Source: Streptomyces sp. NBC_01381 (lineage in GTDB: Bacteria; Actinomycetota; Actinomycetes; Streptomycetales; Streptomycetaceae). From it: DNA of 64,000 nt. The position numbers and the translations under genes were made by a program. Numbering within the stretch: position 1 is the stretch's first letter; each line of letters starts with the position of its first letter. The notes under the pieces were generated by a model. The model saw only the letters and a list, made by a program, of their open reading frames with translations, was not told the origin of the DNA and did no database searches. This document shows, piece after piece, positions 9,006 to 17,354 of this stretch. Location: positions 3,658,001 through 3,722,000 of the forward strand of contig NZ_JAPEPI010000001.1 of the NCBI RefSeq assembly GCF_026340305.1, given 5' to 3'.

Positions 9006-9160
9006 ACTACCCCAGCACGGGTGCGAACGCGTGTGCCTGTGGTCGCTGGTTGGGGTGGTGGCTGCAGGAATGGGGCACGTGCGTGCGGCAGTCGTACCTA
9101 TGGTCCTTCGGAGGGTTCGGGATGCGGTGGCGGCCCGGTCGGGGGCTGTGAGGGGGCGAG

Positions 9161-10381
9161 ATGGCGCAGGTGAGGGAGGCCGCGGAGGCCGGGCATGCCC
9201 GGTACACCTACCGGCTACGCGTGTCGTCCACCGCCCGCACCGCGTTGGCGGCGGAGTGGGACCGATGCCGGTGGGTGTGGAACGAATGCGTCGCCAAGTC
9301 CAAGGCCGTACACCTGCACAACGCGGCCACCGGCCAGAAGGCCACGTGCGGCCCAGCTCAGCTCCATAGGATGCTGACCGAGGCCCGCGCCCGTACGCCG
9401 TGGCTGCGCGCGGGTTCGTCGGTTGCCCAGCAGCAGATCATCCGCGATTTCGGCCGATGCCGCGCCAAGGCGCACAGGGACGTCAAGGAGCGGCTGCCGG
9501 TGGCACGCCGGGCTGGGATGCCGAAGTGGAGGACCAAGCGTGAGGCACTGCCGACCCTCAACTACACCCGGCCTGGTTTCCGGTTGAAGGACGGCCGTCT
9601 GCACTTGGCGGGCGGCATCGCCGTGGCGGTGGTGTGGTCGCGGGAGCTGCCCGCCGACCCGTCCTCGGTGCGCGTCTATCAGGACAGCCTGGGGCACTGG
9701 TACTGCTCGTTCGTCGTTCCAGCCCAGGTTCAGCCCTTGCCGGAGACCGGCCGCGCACTCGGCGTCGACTGGGGCGTGAAGGAGACCGCGACCACCACAT
9801 CCGACGCGTACGACCTGCCGCACGCCGAGCACGGCAACAAGGCCAAGGAGAAGCTGACCCGGTACGACCGGATGATGGCCCGCCGCAAACCGAAGAAGGG
9901 CCGGCCCGGATCGAAGGGCTACCGCGAGGCGAAGAAGCTGCGGGCCAAGGCGCACAAGAAGGTGGCCCGGCAGCGTGCGGACAGCGGCCGCAAGTGGGCC
10001 AAGAAGGTTGTCCGCGACCACGATGCCGTCGCTGTCGAGGACTTCCGTCCGAAGTTCCTCGCCAAGACCACGATGGCCCGCAAGGCCGCTGACGCCGCCA
10101 TCGGCGCCACCAAGGCCGCACTGATCGAGATGGGCCGCAAGCACGGGCGGGACATCCGCCTCGTCCACCCCGCGTACACCACGATGGACTGCGCGCAGTG
10201 CGGAGCGAGAGCCAAGCACGTACTGCCGCTGGGGATGCGCACCTACACCTGCACCGCGTGCGGAGCCGAGTCCCCCCGGGACAAGAACTCCGCACGCGTG
10301 ATGCTCGTCCGGGCAGGTCTCAACCCGGCTGGTGCTGAGGGCGGAAGACCTCCTGGAGCGCTGCTCCAGGAGGCGGCCTGA
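9161..10381 (+). CDS. tnpB: TnpB, RNA-guided nuclease/IS605-family accessory protein
   Basis: A 406-residue protein with the complete RuvC-like nuclease set. RuvC-I aspartate is in GVDWGVKE (about residue 200), RuvC-II glutamate in VAVEDFRP (about 290), and RuvC-III aspartate in SPRDKNSARVM (about 375). A four-cysteine zinc ribbon (DCAQCGA, TCTACG) sits before the last motif. The N-terminal basic region binds the guide RNA in characterised homologues. No tnpA transposase is adjacent, so it is a lone TnpB element. All catalytic residues remain, so it should be active if expressed. It lies between the MFS gene and a DUF2867 gene. Confidence 0.93.
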   Translation: MAQVREAAEAGHARYTYRLRVSSTARTALAAEWDRCRWVWNECVAKSKAVHLHNAATGQKATCGPAQLHRMLTEARARTPWLRAGSSVAQQQIIRDFGRCRAKAHRDVKERLPVARRAGMPKWRTKREALPTLNYTRPGFRLKDGRLHLAGGIAVAVVWSRELPADPSSVRVYQDSLGHWYCSFVVPAQVQPLPETGRALGVDWGVKETATTTSDAYDLPHAEHGNKAKEKLTRYDRMMARRKPKKGRPGSKGYREAKKLRAKAHKKVARQRADSGRKWAKKVVRDHDAVAVEDFRPKFLAKTTMARKAADAAIGATKAALIEMGRKHGRDIRLVHPAYTTMDCAQCGARAKHVLPLGMRTYTCTACGAESPRDKNSARVMLVRAGLNPAGAEGGRPPGALLQEAA

Positions 10382-10420
10382 GCCAGGAATCCCCTCCCTT
10401 CAAGGAGGGGAGGATTCAAG
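10349..10420 (+). ncRNA. candidate omega (re)RNA scaffold and right end of the TnpB element
   Basis: Two strong hairpins flank the tnpB stop codon. The first has 11-base perfect arms, CCTCCTGGAGC (10349-10359) and GCTCCAGGAGG (10363-10373), inside the last codons. The second has CCCCTCC (10391-10397) and GGAGGGG (10404-10410), followed by AGGATTCAAG. TnpB guide RNAs are made from this gene end and run past the element edge into host DNA, where the guide lies. The element edge is probably near 10420, placing the guide in the following about 20 bases. The left edge could not be fixed. Confidence 0.6.
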
Positions 10421-10463
10421 AGGGAGTCCTCCTCATAGGCTGGCCGCGCCCTGGGGCGGGCGA

Positions 10464-11060
10464 TCAGTCGACGCGCCTCTCGGCCGAATCCGCCTCCCAC
10501 TCGCGGCCGATCGACCGGATCAGCGCCGGGTACACCCCCAGGTACCGGAAGGGGGCGATGGCGGCCATGTAGGCGGAGCCGAGCAGCCCGTTGGGCTTCA
10601 CGATGACGGCCATCTGGCCGCGGTGGCCGCCGGATCCGTCCGGCACCCAGCCGATGTGCATCAGCCCGTGCACCGTCTTGTTGCCCATCTCGGCGACCCA
10701 CTCGTCGTGCGTCTGGTAGACGGACGTGAACGGACCCGTGGGGAAGTCGGGCCCCCGCGTGCCCTCGCGGAGATCGGCGGGCAGTCGATCCCGCAGTGAC
10801 GCCACCCGCCCGCCGACGCCGTCGCGGGACCTGTCCAGGCCGAGCAGCCCGCCGAGTTTCCAGCGCGCCGCGAAGAGGAAGCGCGGTACGGGCGACTGGA
10901 GATGGGCGCGGCGGTCGTTGGTGAACTGCCGCACCAGCCGGTCGAGATCGTCGGGGCCGCCGGGTGTCGGCAGTGCCCACACGTCGTGGACCCGGAAGTC
11001 ACCGGCGATCTCGTGGATCCGCCAAGGGCGTGAGGTGTGCGCGGACATGGGGAGTCTCAT
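10464..11060 (-). CDS. DUF2867-family protein
   Basis: A 198-residue protein of unknown biochemical role. Features seen: HDVWALPTPGG near the N-terminus, ARWKLGGLLGLD, then VYQTHDEWVAEMGNKTVHGLMHIGWV and a C-terminal GLLGSAYMAAIAPFRYLGVYPALI. These resemble DUF2867 proteins, often found in fusion with or next to NAD-dependent epimerases. The ATG at 11060 has GAGG upstream; ATG at 11048 is possible. A perfect palindrome and a half-palindrome lie in the promoter region, indicating control by a repressor not encoded nearby. Confidence 0.72.
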   Translation of the reverse strand: MRLPMSAHTSRPWRIHEIAGDFRVHDVWALPTPGGPDDLDRLVRQFTNDRRAHLQSPVPRFLFAARWKLGGLLGLDRSRDGVGGRVASLRDRLPADLREGTRGPDFPTGPFTSVYQTHDEWVAEMGNKTVHGLMHIGWVPDGSGGHRGQMAVIVKPNGLLGSAYMAAIAPFRYLGVYPALIRSIGREWEADSAERRVD

Positions 11061-11073
11061 GGGCGGGCCTCAG

Positions 11074-11131
11074 ATCTATACGTTGCCGTATAGATCAAGC
11101 TAGCAGCGCATGTACGGCACCGTATAGATGG
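11074..11131. promoter_or_regulatory. double operator: perfect palindrome plus related site
   Basis: ATCTATACGTTGCCGTATAGAT (arms ATCTATACG and CGTATAGAT around TTGC, 11074-11095) is perfectly palindromic. A second element at 11110-11131 contains TACGGCACCGTATAGAT, giving the half-site CGTATAGAT again. They lie between the DUF2867 gene (minus) and the aldehyde dehydrogenase gene (plus). The form is typical of TetR or MarR operators. No regulator gene is directly adjacent. Confidence 0.65.
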
Positions 11132-11180
11132 GGTCGTGGCCGGGAAGTGGGCCCTTGGGGCAGGCGCCCCTGGTGTCGAA

Positions 11181-11199
11181 AAACTATCAGCGCTAGTTT
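11181..11199. promoter_or_regulatory. TetR-type operator shared with the 17.36-kb site
   Basis: AAACTATCAGCGCTAGTTT is a near-palindrome 30 bases upstream of the aldehyde dehydrogenase ATG. It matches 15 of 19 bases of AAACTAGCACTGCTAATTT at 17355-17373, which sits between a TetR gene and an acyl-CoA dehydrogenase gene. This suggests that the TetR protein encoded at 16678-17328 also controls this operon. Confidence 0.55.
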
Positions 11200-11228
11200 G
11201 GTGCGCGGACGACTATCAGGAGGATGCG

Positions 11229-12617
11229 ATGAAGGCCCACGACGGGATGTACATCGGCGGCGCCTGGCGCCCCGCCGCAGGCACGGACACGATCGAGGTC
11301 GTGAACCCGGCCGACGAACAGGTCATCGACCGGGTGCCGGCCGGCACGGCACAGGACGTAGACGCCGCGGTGCGCGCCGCCCGCGACGCCTTCCCCGCCT
11401 GGTCCACGACACCGCCCGCCGAGCGTGCCGCGCTCATCGGTGCGCTGCGCGACCAACTGGTCGCCCGCAAGGACGAGATCGCCGAGACCGTGACGGCCGA
11501 GCTCGGCGCCCCGCTCCCGTTCTCGCAGATGGTGCACGCCGGGGTGCCGATCCTGGTCGCGGGCTCGTACGCGGATCTCGCCGCGACGTACTCCTTCGAG
11601 GAGAAGATCGGCAACTCCACCGTCTACCTCGAACCGGTCGGCGTGGTCGGCGCGATCACCCCCTGGAACTACCCCCTCCACCAGATCGTCAACAAGGTCG
11701 CCCCCGCGCTCGCCGCGGGCTGCACCGTCGTCCTCAAGCCCGCCGAGGACACCCCGCTCACCGCCCAGCTCTTCGCCGAGGCCGCGCACGAGGCGGGCAT
11801 CCCCGCCGGTGTCTTCAACCTCGTCACCGGCCTCGGCCCGGTCGCGGGCCAGGCGCTCGCCGAGCACGAGGGCGTCGACCTCGTCTCCTTCACCGGCTCC
11901 ACCGCCGTCGGCAAGCAGATCGGCGCGACCGCGGGCGCCGCGGTCAAGCGCGTCGCCCTGGAACTCGGCGGCAAGTCCGCGAACGTCATCCTGCCGAGCG
12001 CCGACCTCGCCAAGGCCGTGAACGTCGGCGTCGCCAACGTCATGTCCAACTCCGGCCAGACGTGCAGCGCGTGGACCCGCATGCTGGTGGACTCCGCGCG
12101 CTACGACGAGGCCGTGGAGCTCGCCGCGGCGGCCGCCGCCAAGTACGGCTCGCGCATCGGCCCCGTCGTCAACGCCAAGCAGCAGGCGCGGGTTCGGGGT
12201 TACATCGAGAAGGGCGTGGAGGAGGGTGCGCGCGTGGTGGCCGGCGGCGCCGAATCCACGGCCGACCAGGGCTATTTCATCCAGCCCACCGTCTTCGCCG
12301 ACGTCACCCCCGAGATGACCATCGCCCAGGAGGAGATCTTCGGCCCGGTCGTCTCGATCATCCGGTACGAGGACGAGGACGACGCCTTGCGCATCGCCAA
12401 CGGCACCGTGTACGGGCTCGCGGGCGCGGTCTGGGCGGCCGACGACGCGGAGGCGGTCGCCTTCGCCCGCCGCATGGACACCGGCCAGGTCGACATCAAC
12501 GGCGGCAGCTTCAACCCTCAGGCGCCGTTCGGCGGTTACAAGCAGTCGGGGGTCGGCCGCGAGCTGGGCCCGCACGGCCTGACGGAGTACCTGCAGACCA
12601 AGTCCCTCCAGTTCTGA
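11229..12617 (+). CDS. aldehyde dehydrogenase (NAD(P)+-dependent)
   Basis: A 462-residue ALDH-superfamily enzyme of normal length. It has the cofactor segment EPVGVVGAITPWNYPLHQ, the Rossmann loop SFTGSTAVGKQI, the general-base glutamate in ELGGKSANVIL, the nucleophilic cysteine in NSGQTCSAWTR, and the EEIFGPVVSI motif. It oxidises an aldehyde to an acid. The ATG at 11229 has a strong AGGAGG 7 bases upstream. The alcohol dehydrogenase gene follows 74 bases later, so the pair can take an alcohol through an aldehyde to an acid. Substrate unknown. Confidence 0.92.
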   Translation: MKAHDGMYIGGAWRPAAGTDTIEVVNPADEQVIDRVPAGTAQDVDAAVRAARDAFPAWSTTPPAERAALIGALRDQLVARKDEIAETVTAELGAPLPFSQMVHAGVPILVAGSYADLAATYSFEEKIGNSTVYLEPVGVVGAITPWNYPLHQIVNKVAPALAAGCTVVLKPAEDTPLTAQLFAEAAHEAGIPAGVFNLVTGLGPVAGQALAEHEGVDLVSFTGSTAVGKQIGATAGAAVKRVALELGGKSANVILPSADLAKAVNVGVANVMSNSGQTCSAWTRMLVDSARYDEAVELAAAAAAKYGSRIGPVVNAKQQARVRGYIEKGVEEGARVVAGGAESTADQGYFIQPTVFADVTPEMTIAQEEIFGPVVSIIRYEDEDDALRIANGTVYGLAGAVWAADDAEAVAFARRMDTGQVDINGGSFNPQAPFGGYKQSGVGRELGPHGLTEYLQTKSLQF

Positions 12618-12652
12618 GCTCTGAGTCCTGAGCTCTGAGTCCTGAGTCCTGA
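12616..12652 (+). repeat. short tandem repeat (GAGTCCT/GAGCTCT units)
   Basis: Seven-base units alternate between CTGAGCT, CTGAGTC and variants from the aldehyde dehydrogenase stop codon to about 12652. The array is purely intergenic, about five units long, and prone to slippage. No function is evident. Confidence 0.6.
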
Positions 12653-12691
12653 TCCTCTTCCTGTTCCGCGCCTTTTGAGGAGTACGTCATC

Positions 12692-13774
12692 GTGGTCCGC
12701 GCCGCTGTTCTGCCCGCCGTCGGGTCCCCTCTGGAGATCGCCGAGATCGACCTGCCCGAGCCGGGCCCCGGCCAGGTGCGGGTGCGCCTGGCCGCCGCCG
12801 GGGTCTGTCACTCCGACCTGTCCCTGACCGACGGCACGATGCGGGTCCCGGTGCCGGCGGTGCTCGGACACGAGGGCGCGGGCACGGTGGTGTCCGTGGG
12901 TGCCGATGTCACCCATGTCGCGCCGGGCGACGGGGTGGTGCTCAACTGGGCGCCGTCCTGCGGCAGTTGTCACGCCTGCTCGCTCGGCGAGGTGTGGCTG
13001 TGCGTGAACGCGCTGGCGGGCGCGGCCGACGTCTACGCCCACCGCTCCTCGGACGGCGGCGATCTCCACCCCGGTCTGAACGTCGCGGCGTTCGCCGAGG
13101 AGACGGTGGTCGCCGCCAACTGCGTACTGCCGGTCCCGGACGGCGTCCCGCTCGCCGACGCGGCCCTCCTCGGCTGTGCGGTGCTCACCGGGTACGGCGC
13201 GGTGCACCACTCGGCGAAGGTCCGCGAGGGCGAGACGGTGACCGTCTTCGGGGTCGGCGGGGTGGGCCTCGCCACGCTCCAGGCGGCGCGGATCGCGGGG
13301 GCCTCGCAGATCATCGCGGTCGATGTCTCGCCGGAGAAGGAGGAGTTGGCGCGTTCGGCGGGGGCGACGGAGTACGTCGTCGCCTCCGAGACCACCCCCA
13401 AGACGATCCGCAAGCTGACCGGTGGTCAGGGTGTGGACGTGGCGGTGGAGTGCGTGGGCCGCGCGGTGACGATCCGGGCGGCGTGGGAGTCGACGCGGCG
13501 CGGCGGGCGGACGACGGTGGTCGGCATCGGCGGCAAGGACCAGCAGGTCACCTTCAACGCCCTGGAACTCTTCCACTGGGGGCGGACGCTTTCGGGCTGC
13601 GTGTACGGGAACTCGGACCCGGCGGTGGACCTGCCGGTCCTGGCGGAGCATGTCCGGGCGGGGCGCCTTGACCTGGGGGTCCTGGTGACCGACCGGATCG
13701 CCCTGGACGGCATCCCGGCGGCGTTCGAGAACATGGTCGCGGGGAAGGGCGGCAGGGCGCTGGTGGTGTTCTAG
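12692..13774 (+). CDS. Zn-dependent alcohol dehydrogenase (class III-like MDR)
   Basis: A 360-residue medium-chain dehydrogenase, starting at GTG 12692 with GAGGAG upstream. Catalytic zinc ligands are in GVCHSDLSL and in GHEGAGTVVSVG. The structural zinc lobe CGSCHACSLGEVWLC has the classical four-cysteine spacing. The NAD site FGVGGVGLATLQAAR follows. It oxidises an alcohol or reduces an aldehyde, and is probably paired with the upstream aldehyde dehydrogenase. Similar enzymes in mycobacteria and Streptomyces act on mycothiol conjugates or long alcohols; this cannot be decided here. Confidence 0.9.
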   Translation: MVRAAVLPAVGSPLEIAEIDLPEPGPGQVRVRLAAAGVCHSDLSLTDGTMRVPVPAVLGHEGAGTVVSVGADVTHVAPGDGVVLNWAPSCGSCHACSLGEVWLCVNALAGAADVYAHRSSDGGDLHPGLNVAAFAEETVVAANCVLPVPDGVPLADAALLGCAVLTGYGAVHHSAKVREGETVTVFGVGGVGLATLQAARIAGASQIIAVDVSPEKEELARSAGATEYVVASETTPKTIRKLTGGQGVDVAVECVGRAVTIRAAWESTRRGGRTTVVGIGGKDQQVTFNALELFHWGRTLSGCVYGNSDPAVDLPVLAEHVRAGRLDLGVLVTDRIALDGIPAAFENMVAGKGGRALVVF

Positions 13775-13789
13775 GCGGGGGCCAAGCGG

Positions 13790-14041
13790 TTTCCTCTCCC
13801 CAACCCCGCCCCTACCCGAATCTCTTCCGGCTCCGCCGGCCGCGAGGTGGCCGCAGATCACCGCCTTCGGCGAGTTCGTCCTCAAACGCCGGACGGGCTG
13901 AAATACCTGCGGCCGGGCTCGAAGACCTACTGACGGGGTGGGCGGGCAACTCCGGGTAATCGGGCGGGTGGGCGGGAAAGATCGCCGCGAAGCGGCGGTA
14001 CGGCGGCGCGGCCGACGACGGCGAAGGCGCCGGACGGGATG
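13790..14041. repeat. composite intergenic repeat, copy A
   Basis: No gene is seen in this stretch. In order it carries CCCCAACCCCGCCCCTACCC, a CGGCTCCGCCGGCCGCGAGG hairpin region, TTCGTCCTCAAACGCCGGAC, GGGCTCGAAGACCTAC, the GGGTAATCGGGCGGGTGGGC core, and a CGCCGCGAAGCGGCG hairpin. Read as its reverse complement, the locus at 53.3-53.58 kb has the same modules in the same order with only scattered differences over about 240 bases. It lies between the alcohol dehydrogenase gene and the MHS transporter promoter, so it may also end transcription. Confidence 0.85.
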
Positions 14042-14099
14042 CGCTGCGGGGCCTCAGACGCACCGTTCGCTGCCCAGGGGCAAGAAACTGTCCGAACCG

Positions 14100-14128
14100 T
14101 TGACCACATACCCACCGGTCGGTACGTT
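14100..14128 (+). promoter_or_regulatory. sigma-70-type promoter for the MHS transporter
   Basis: TTGACC (14100-14105), a 17-base spacer and TACGTT (14123-14128) make a good vegetative promoter about 60 bases before the transporter start. It lies just beyond composite repeat copy A. Confidence 0.5.
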
Positions 14129-14188
14129 CCCTGCAATCACGGCGCCACCCCCCGTCCCGTCCCCGGAACCACCGGAGTGTGCACCCGC

Positions 14189-15556
14189 ATGGACCCCGCA
14201 CCGACCTCCGCAGCCCCCCTCTCCGCTCCCACCCAGAAGTCCCAGGACCCGGCGGATCCCCACCGCCGCAAGGTCGCCACCGCCGCCGCCCTCGCCTCCG
14301 CTGTCGAGTGGTACGACTACTTCGTCTTCGGGATAGCCGCCGCCCTCGTCCTCGGCGACCTCTACTTCCCCGCGGGCAGCTCCTCCGCGGGAGTCCTCGC
14401 CGCCTTCGCGACCTTCGCCGTCGGCTTCCTCGCCCGCCCCATCGGCGGCGTCATCGCGGGCCAGCTCGGGGACAAGCGGGGCCGCAAGCCCATGCTGGTC
14501 CTCGCGCTGACGCTGATGGGCGTTTCGACCACCGGCATCGGTCTGCTGCCGACGTACGAGACCGTCGGCATCGCCGCTCCGATCCTGCTCGTCACCCTCC
14601 GCGTCCTGCAGGGCATCGCGGTCGGCGCGCAGTGGGGCGGCGCGATGCTGATGGCCACCGAGTACGCCCCGGAGGGCAAGCGCGGCCTCTACGGCAGCCT
14701 GGTCCAACTGGGCGTCCCCATCGGTGTGGTGACCGCCAACACCGTCTTCCTGGTCGCCGGTGCCGCCACCAGCGAGAGCGCCTTCGAGGCGTGGGGCTGG
14801 CGGGTGCCGTTCATGGTCGGGATCCTCGTCCTCGTGCTCGCCTGGTACATCCACACCCGCGTGGAGGAGACCCCCGAGTTCCGCGAGGCGGAGAAGGCGC
14901 TGGCCGAGAAGGAGAAGAAGGAGCAGGGTGAGAAGGGCGACGGGGGCAGCAAGAGTTCTCCGCTGCGCACCATCCTCCGCCACCACCTCGGCACCGTCTT
15001 CCTGGCCGGCGGCTCCTTCGCGGTGAACACGGCGACCTTCTACATCATCATCACCGGCGTCCTCGACTACACGACCCGCGAACTCGACATGAAGCGCAGT
15101 GCGGTCCTCACCGTCTCGCTCTGCGTCAGCCTCACCCAACTCGCCCTGATCCCGGCCTCAGCGGCGCTCTCCGACCGCATCGGGCGACTGCGGATCTACG
15201 CCATCGGCGCGGCGGGGCTCGCGGTCTGGGCGGTGCCGATGTTCCTGCTCATCGACACCGGATCGCTGCTGTGGCTGGCCGTCGGGACGTTCGTCACCAG
15301 CTGCTTCCTGAGCATCATGTACGGGCCGCAGGCCGCGCTCTTCGCGGAGCTTTTCACGGCCGAGATGCGGTACACGGGAGCCTCGCTCGGCTACCAGATC
15401 GCGGCGGTGTTCGGCGGCGGGCTCGCGCCGTTCGTCATGGTGCTGCTCCTTGAGGCGACGGGCACGTCGATGGCCGTATCGGCCTACATCATCGGGCTCG
15501 CGGTGATCGCCCTCGTCTCGATCAAGGTGCTTGCGGGGCGGGCGAGTTCCCGCTGA
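14189..15556 (+). CDS. MFS transporter, metabolite:H+ symporter (MHS) type
   Basis: A 455-residue twelve-helix transporter. Family marks are ASAVEWYDYFVFGIAAALVL in the first helix, FLARPIGGVIAGQLGDKRGR (motif A), and LQGIAVGAQWGGAMLMATEY. Members import organic acids, shikimate or betaines with protons. A charged central loop follows helix 6 (EKALAEKEKKEQGEKG). The start is taken at ATG 14189; GTG 14177 is also possible. Its tail overlaps the convergent urea transporter gene by 35 bases. Substrate unknown. Confidence 0.87.
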   Translation: MDPAPTSAAPLSAPTQKSQDPADPHRRKVATAAALASAVEWYDYFVFGIAAALVLGDLYFPAGSSSAGVLAAFATFAVGFLARPIGGVIAGQLGDKRGRKPMLVLALTLMGVSTTGIGLLPTYETVGIAAPILLVTLRVLQGIAVGAQWGGAMLMATEYAPEGKRGLYGSLVQLGVPIGVVTANTVFLVAGAATSESAFEAWGWRVPFMVGILVLVLAWYIHTRVEETPEFREAEKALAEKEKKEQGEKGDGGSKSSPLRTILRHHLGTVFLAGGSFAVNTATFYIIITGVLDYTTRELDMKRSAVLTVSLCVSLTQLALIPASAALSDRIGRLRIYAIGAAGLAVWAVPMFLLIDTGSLLWLAVGTFVTSCFLSIMYGPQAALFAELFTAEMRYTGASLGYQIAAVFGGGLAPFVMVLLLEATGTSMAVSAYIIGLAVIALVSIKVLAGRASSR

Positions 15557-16565
15557 CGCCCCCGGTCGCGGCCGATTCCGGCGCCGTCCGCCCCGACGGC
15601 GCCGGAATCGTCGTACGCAATCGGGGGAAGGAGGGGGCCGCCGCGAGGAAGACGAGCGTCGTCAGGATGAACGGCCAGGTGAAGGCGTGCCCGCCGGACG
15701 GTGCGAGGAGTGCGGAGAGCGCGGGGCCGACGGCGGTCGCGGTGGCCGCGCCCACGAGCGCGTACGCCAGAGTCGCCCCCCGGACCGGCAGGAAGGTGCC
15801 GCACAACGCGAGGGCGACGAGCACCGAGTTGTATCCCATCGAGCCGTCGGCGATCCGTGCGGCGGGCGCCCCGAGCGCCCACGCCGAGCCGATGCCGACG
15901 AGGCTGCCCAGGCACGCAACGGCGCCCGCGCGGCGGCTCGCGACGAAGAGGCCGAGGAGCAGGAGAGCGCCGACGTACCACTGCGGCATGAAGAAGATCT
16001 GGGCGAAGTCGGCGAAGAAGGCCTTGGTCAGGTCGGTGAGTTGGAGAGTGGTGGGGCCCGTTGCCTCCCGTGGGAGTGCGGCGGGGCCGTTCGCGTGGTG
16101 CCCCACCCGCTCGAAGCCGGGCGCCGCGAGCGTCATCGCGCCGGCCAGCAGGCAGTACGGCATGGTCAGGGGCGGAAGCCGCCAGACGCCGAGCAGCTGC
16201 GTCATGGCCGCCGTCACGACCGTGACGACCACGCACCCCGCAAGCGCGAGCCCGGCCGTGGACAGGTGCTCCGCGCCGAGGAACACGGCGAAACACAGCG
16301 CGGTGAGGCAGGCGTTGAAGCCTTCGAGGCCGGTGGATACGCCTTCGCGCGGCGCCCCGAGCGCTCGCGCGGTGGCGGTGCCGACCGCCGTGCCCGCAAG
16401 GCCGTAGAGCCCGTACTCCCAGCCCGCGGCGAACAGCGCGACGCAGAAGACGGCGCCTGCGGCCGCGCTGGGCAGGAAGGTGACCTGCGCGTGGCCGCGC
16501 AGGACCTGGGCGGCGAAGGGGAGCACCCCAAGAGGCGGGCGCCTGGCATCCGTTGAGGGCCGCAC
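15522..16565 (-). CDS. urea transporter (UT family)
   Basis: A 347-residue membrane protein of UT-family length. The two internally repeated halves are visible: EGFNACLTALCFAVFLG near residue 85 and MGYNSVLVALALCGTFLP near residue 245. These supply the urea-selective filter positions at the start of the pore helices. It allows passive urea uptake. It starts at GTG 16565 with GGGAGTGA upstream. No urease gene is in the window. A GAAAC-N6-GTAAC GlnR-type site immediately upstream points to induction when nitrogen is short. Confidence 0.88.
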   Translation of the reverse strand: MRPSTDARRPPLGVLPFAAQVLRGHAQVTFLPSAAAGAVFCVALFAAGWEYGLYGLAGTAVGTATARALGAPREGVSTGLEGFNACLTALCFAVFLGAEHLSTAGLALAGCVVVTVVTAAMTQLLGVWRLPPLTMPYCLLAGAMTLAAPGFERVGHHANGPAALPREATGPTTLQLTDLTKAFFADFAQIFFMPQWYVGALLLLGLFVASRRAGAVACLGSLVGIGSAWALGAPAARIADGSMGYNSVLVALALCGTFLPVRGATLAYALVGAATATAVGPALSALLAPSGGHAFTWPFILTTLVFLAAAPSFPRLRTTIPAPSGRTAPESAATGGVSGNSPAPQAP

Positions 16566-16578
16566 GACTCACTCCCGT

Positions 16579-16594
16579 GTTACGTCCATGTTTC
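16579..16594 (-). promoter_or_regulatory. GlnR-like box upstream of the urea transporter
   Basis: Read on the minus strand this is GAAAC-ATGGAC-GTAAC, matching the a/b-site pattern of the Streptomyces GlnR consensus (gTnAC-n6-GaAAC repeats). It ends 14 bases upstream of the GTG start, so it overlaps the region where transcription would begin. GlnR is the nitrogen regulator of these bacteria, which fits a urea channel. Confidence 0.5.
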
Positions 16595-16677
16595 GCCCGG
16601 CAAGGCGGATGCACTTTACATCTACGCACTTGTCGGGCGGTATGGCGCCTTGGTGTGCCGTGAGCCCCGCGCCCCGG

Positions 16678-17328
16678 TCAGGCGGCGGGCGTCGCCACCT
16701 GCTCGTACTGCAGGGCGAGACCGTCGAGCAGGGCCCGCAGACCGGTCTCGAAGGCCCGCTCGTCGATCTGCTGCTGGCGGTCGGCGAGCAGGTGGGCCTG
16801 GCCGAGGTGCGGATAGTCGGCCGGGTCGTACGCCGCCTCGTCGTCCACGAAGCCCCCGGCGAACGAGCCGAGCGCCGAGCCCATGACGAAGTACCGCAGC
16901 AGCGCGCCGATGGACGTCGCCTGCGCCGCGGGCCAGCCCGCGTCGACCATCGCGCCGAAGACCGCGTCCGCGAGGCGCAGTCCGGCCGGGCGGCGGCCAG
17001 GACCGTGGGCGAGCACCGGGACGATGTTCGGGTGCCGGGTGAGCGCCGCCCGGTAGGACACCGCCCAGTCGTGCAGGGCCGTGCGCCAGTCGCGCTCGTC
17101 GGCGGTGTCGAACATCGACAGGTCGACCTGGGCGCTGACCGAGTCGGCGACCGCCTCCAGGATCTCGTCCTTGGTGCGGAAGTGGTTGTAGAGGGAGGGC
17201 CCGCTCACTCCGAGCTCGGCGGCGAGCCGGCGCGTCGACACGGCCGTGAGTCCCTCGGCGTCAACGAGCGCGCGCGCCGCTTCGACGATGCGATCTCGGC
17301 TGAGGAGGGGCTTGCGCGGTCGGGCCAT
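16678..17328 (-). CDS. TetR-family regulator of the adjacent acyl-CoA dehydrogenase
   Basis: A 216-residue protein starting MARPRKPLLSRDRIVEAARA. The HTH reads VSTRRLAAELGVSGPSLYNHFRTKDEIL, followed by a TetR_C-type ligand domain with HPNIVPVLAHGPGRRPAGLR. It is divergent from the acyl-CoA dehydrogenase gene. A palindromic site lies 27 bases upstream of its own start, so autoregulation and control of the neighbour are likely. The ligand is possibly an acyl-CoA. Confidence 0.88.
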   Translation of the reverse strand: MARPRKPLLSRDRIVEAARALVDAEGLTAVSTRRLAAELGVSGPSLYNHFRTKDEILEAVADSVSAQVDLSMFDTADERDWRTALHDWAVSYRAALTRHPNIVPVLAHGPGRRPAGLRLADAVFGAMVDAGWPAAQATSIGALLRYFVMGSALGSFAGGFVDDEAAYDPADYPHLGQAHLLADRQQQIDERAFETGLRALLDGLALQYEQVATPAA

Positions 17329-17354
17329 GCGGCACATAGTAGGGCTGCCGACAG

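Noticed and set aside
12616..12652. Possible CRISPR-like or phase-variable repeat array
   Set aside because: Units are 7 bases without spacers and lie between genes; there are no cas genes. Treated as a simple tandem repeat.
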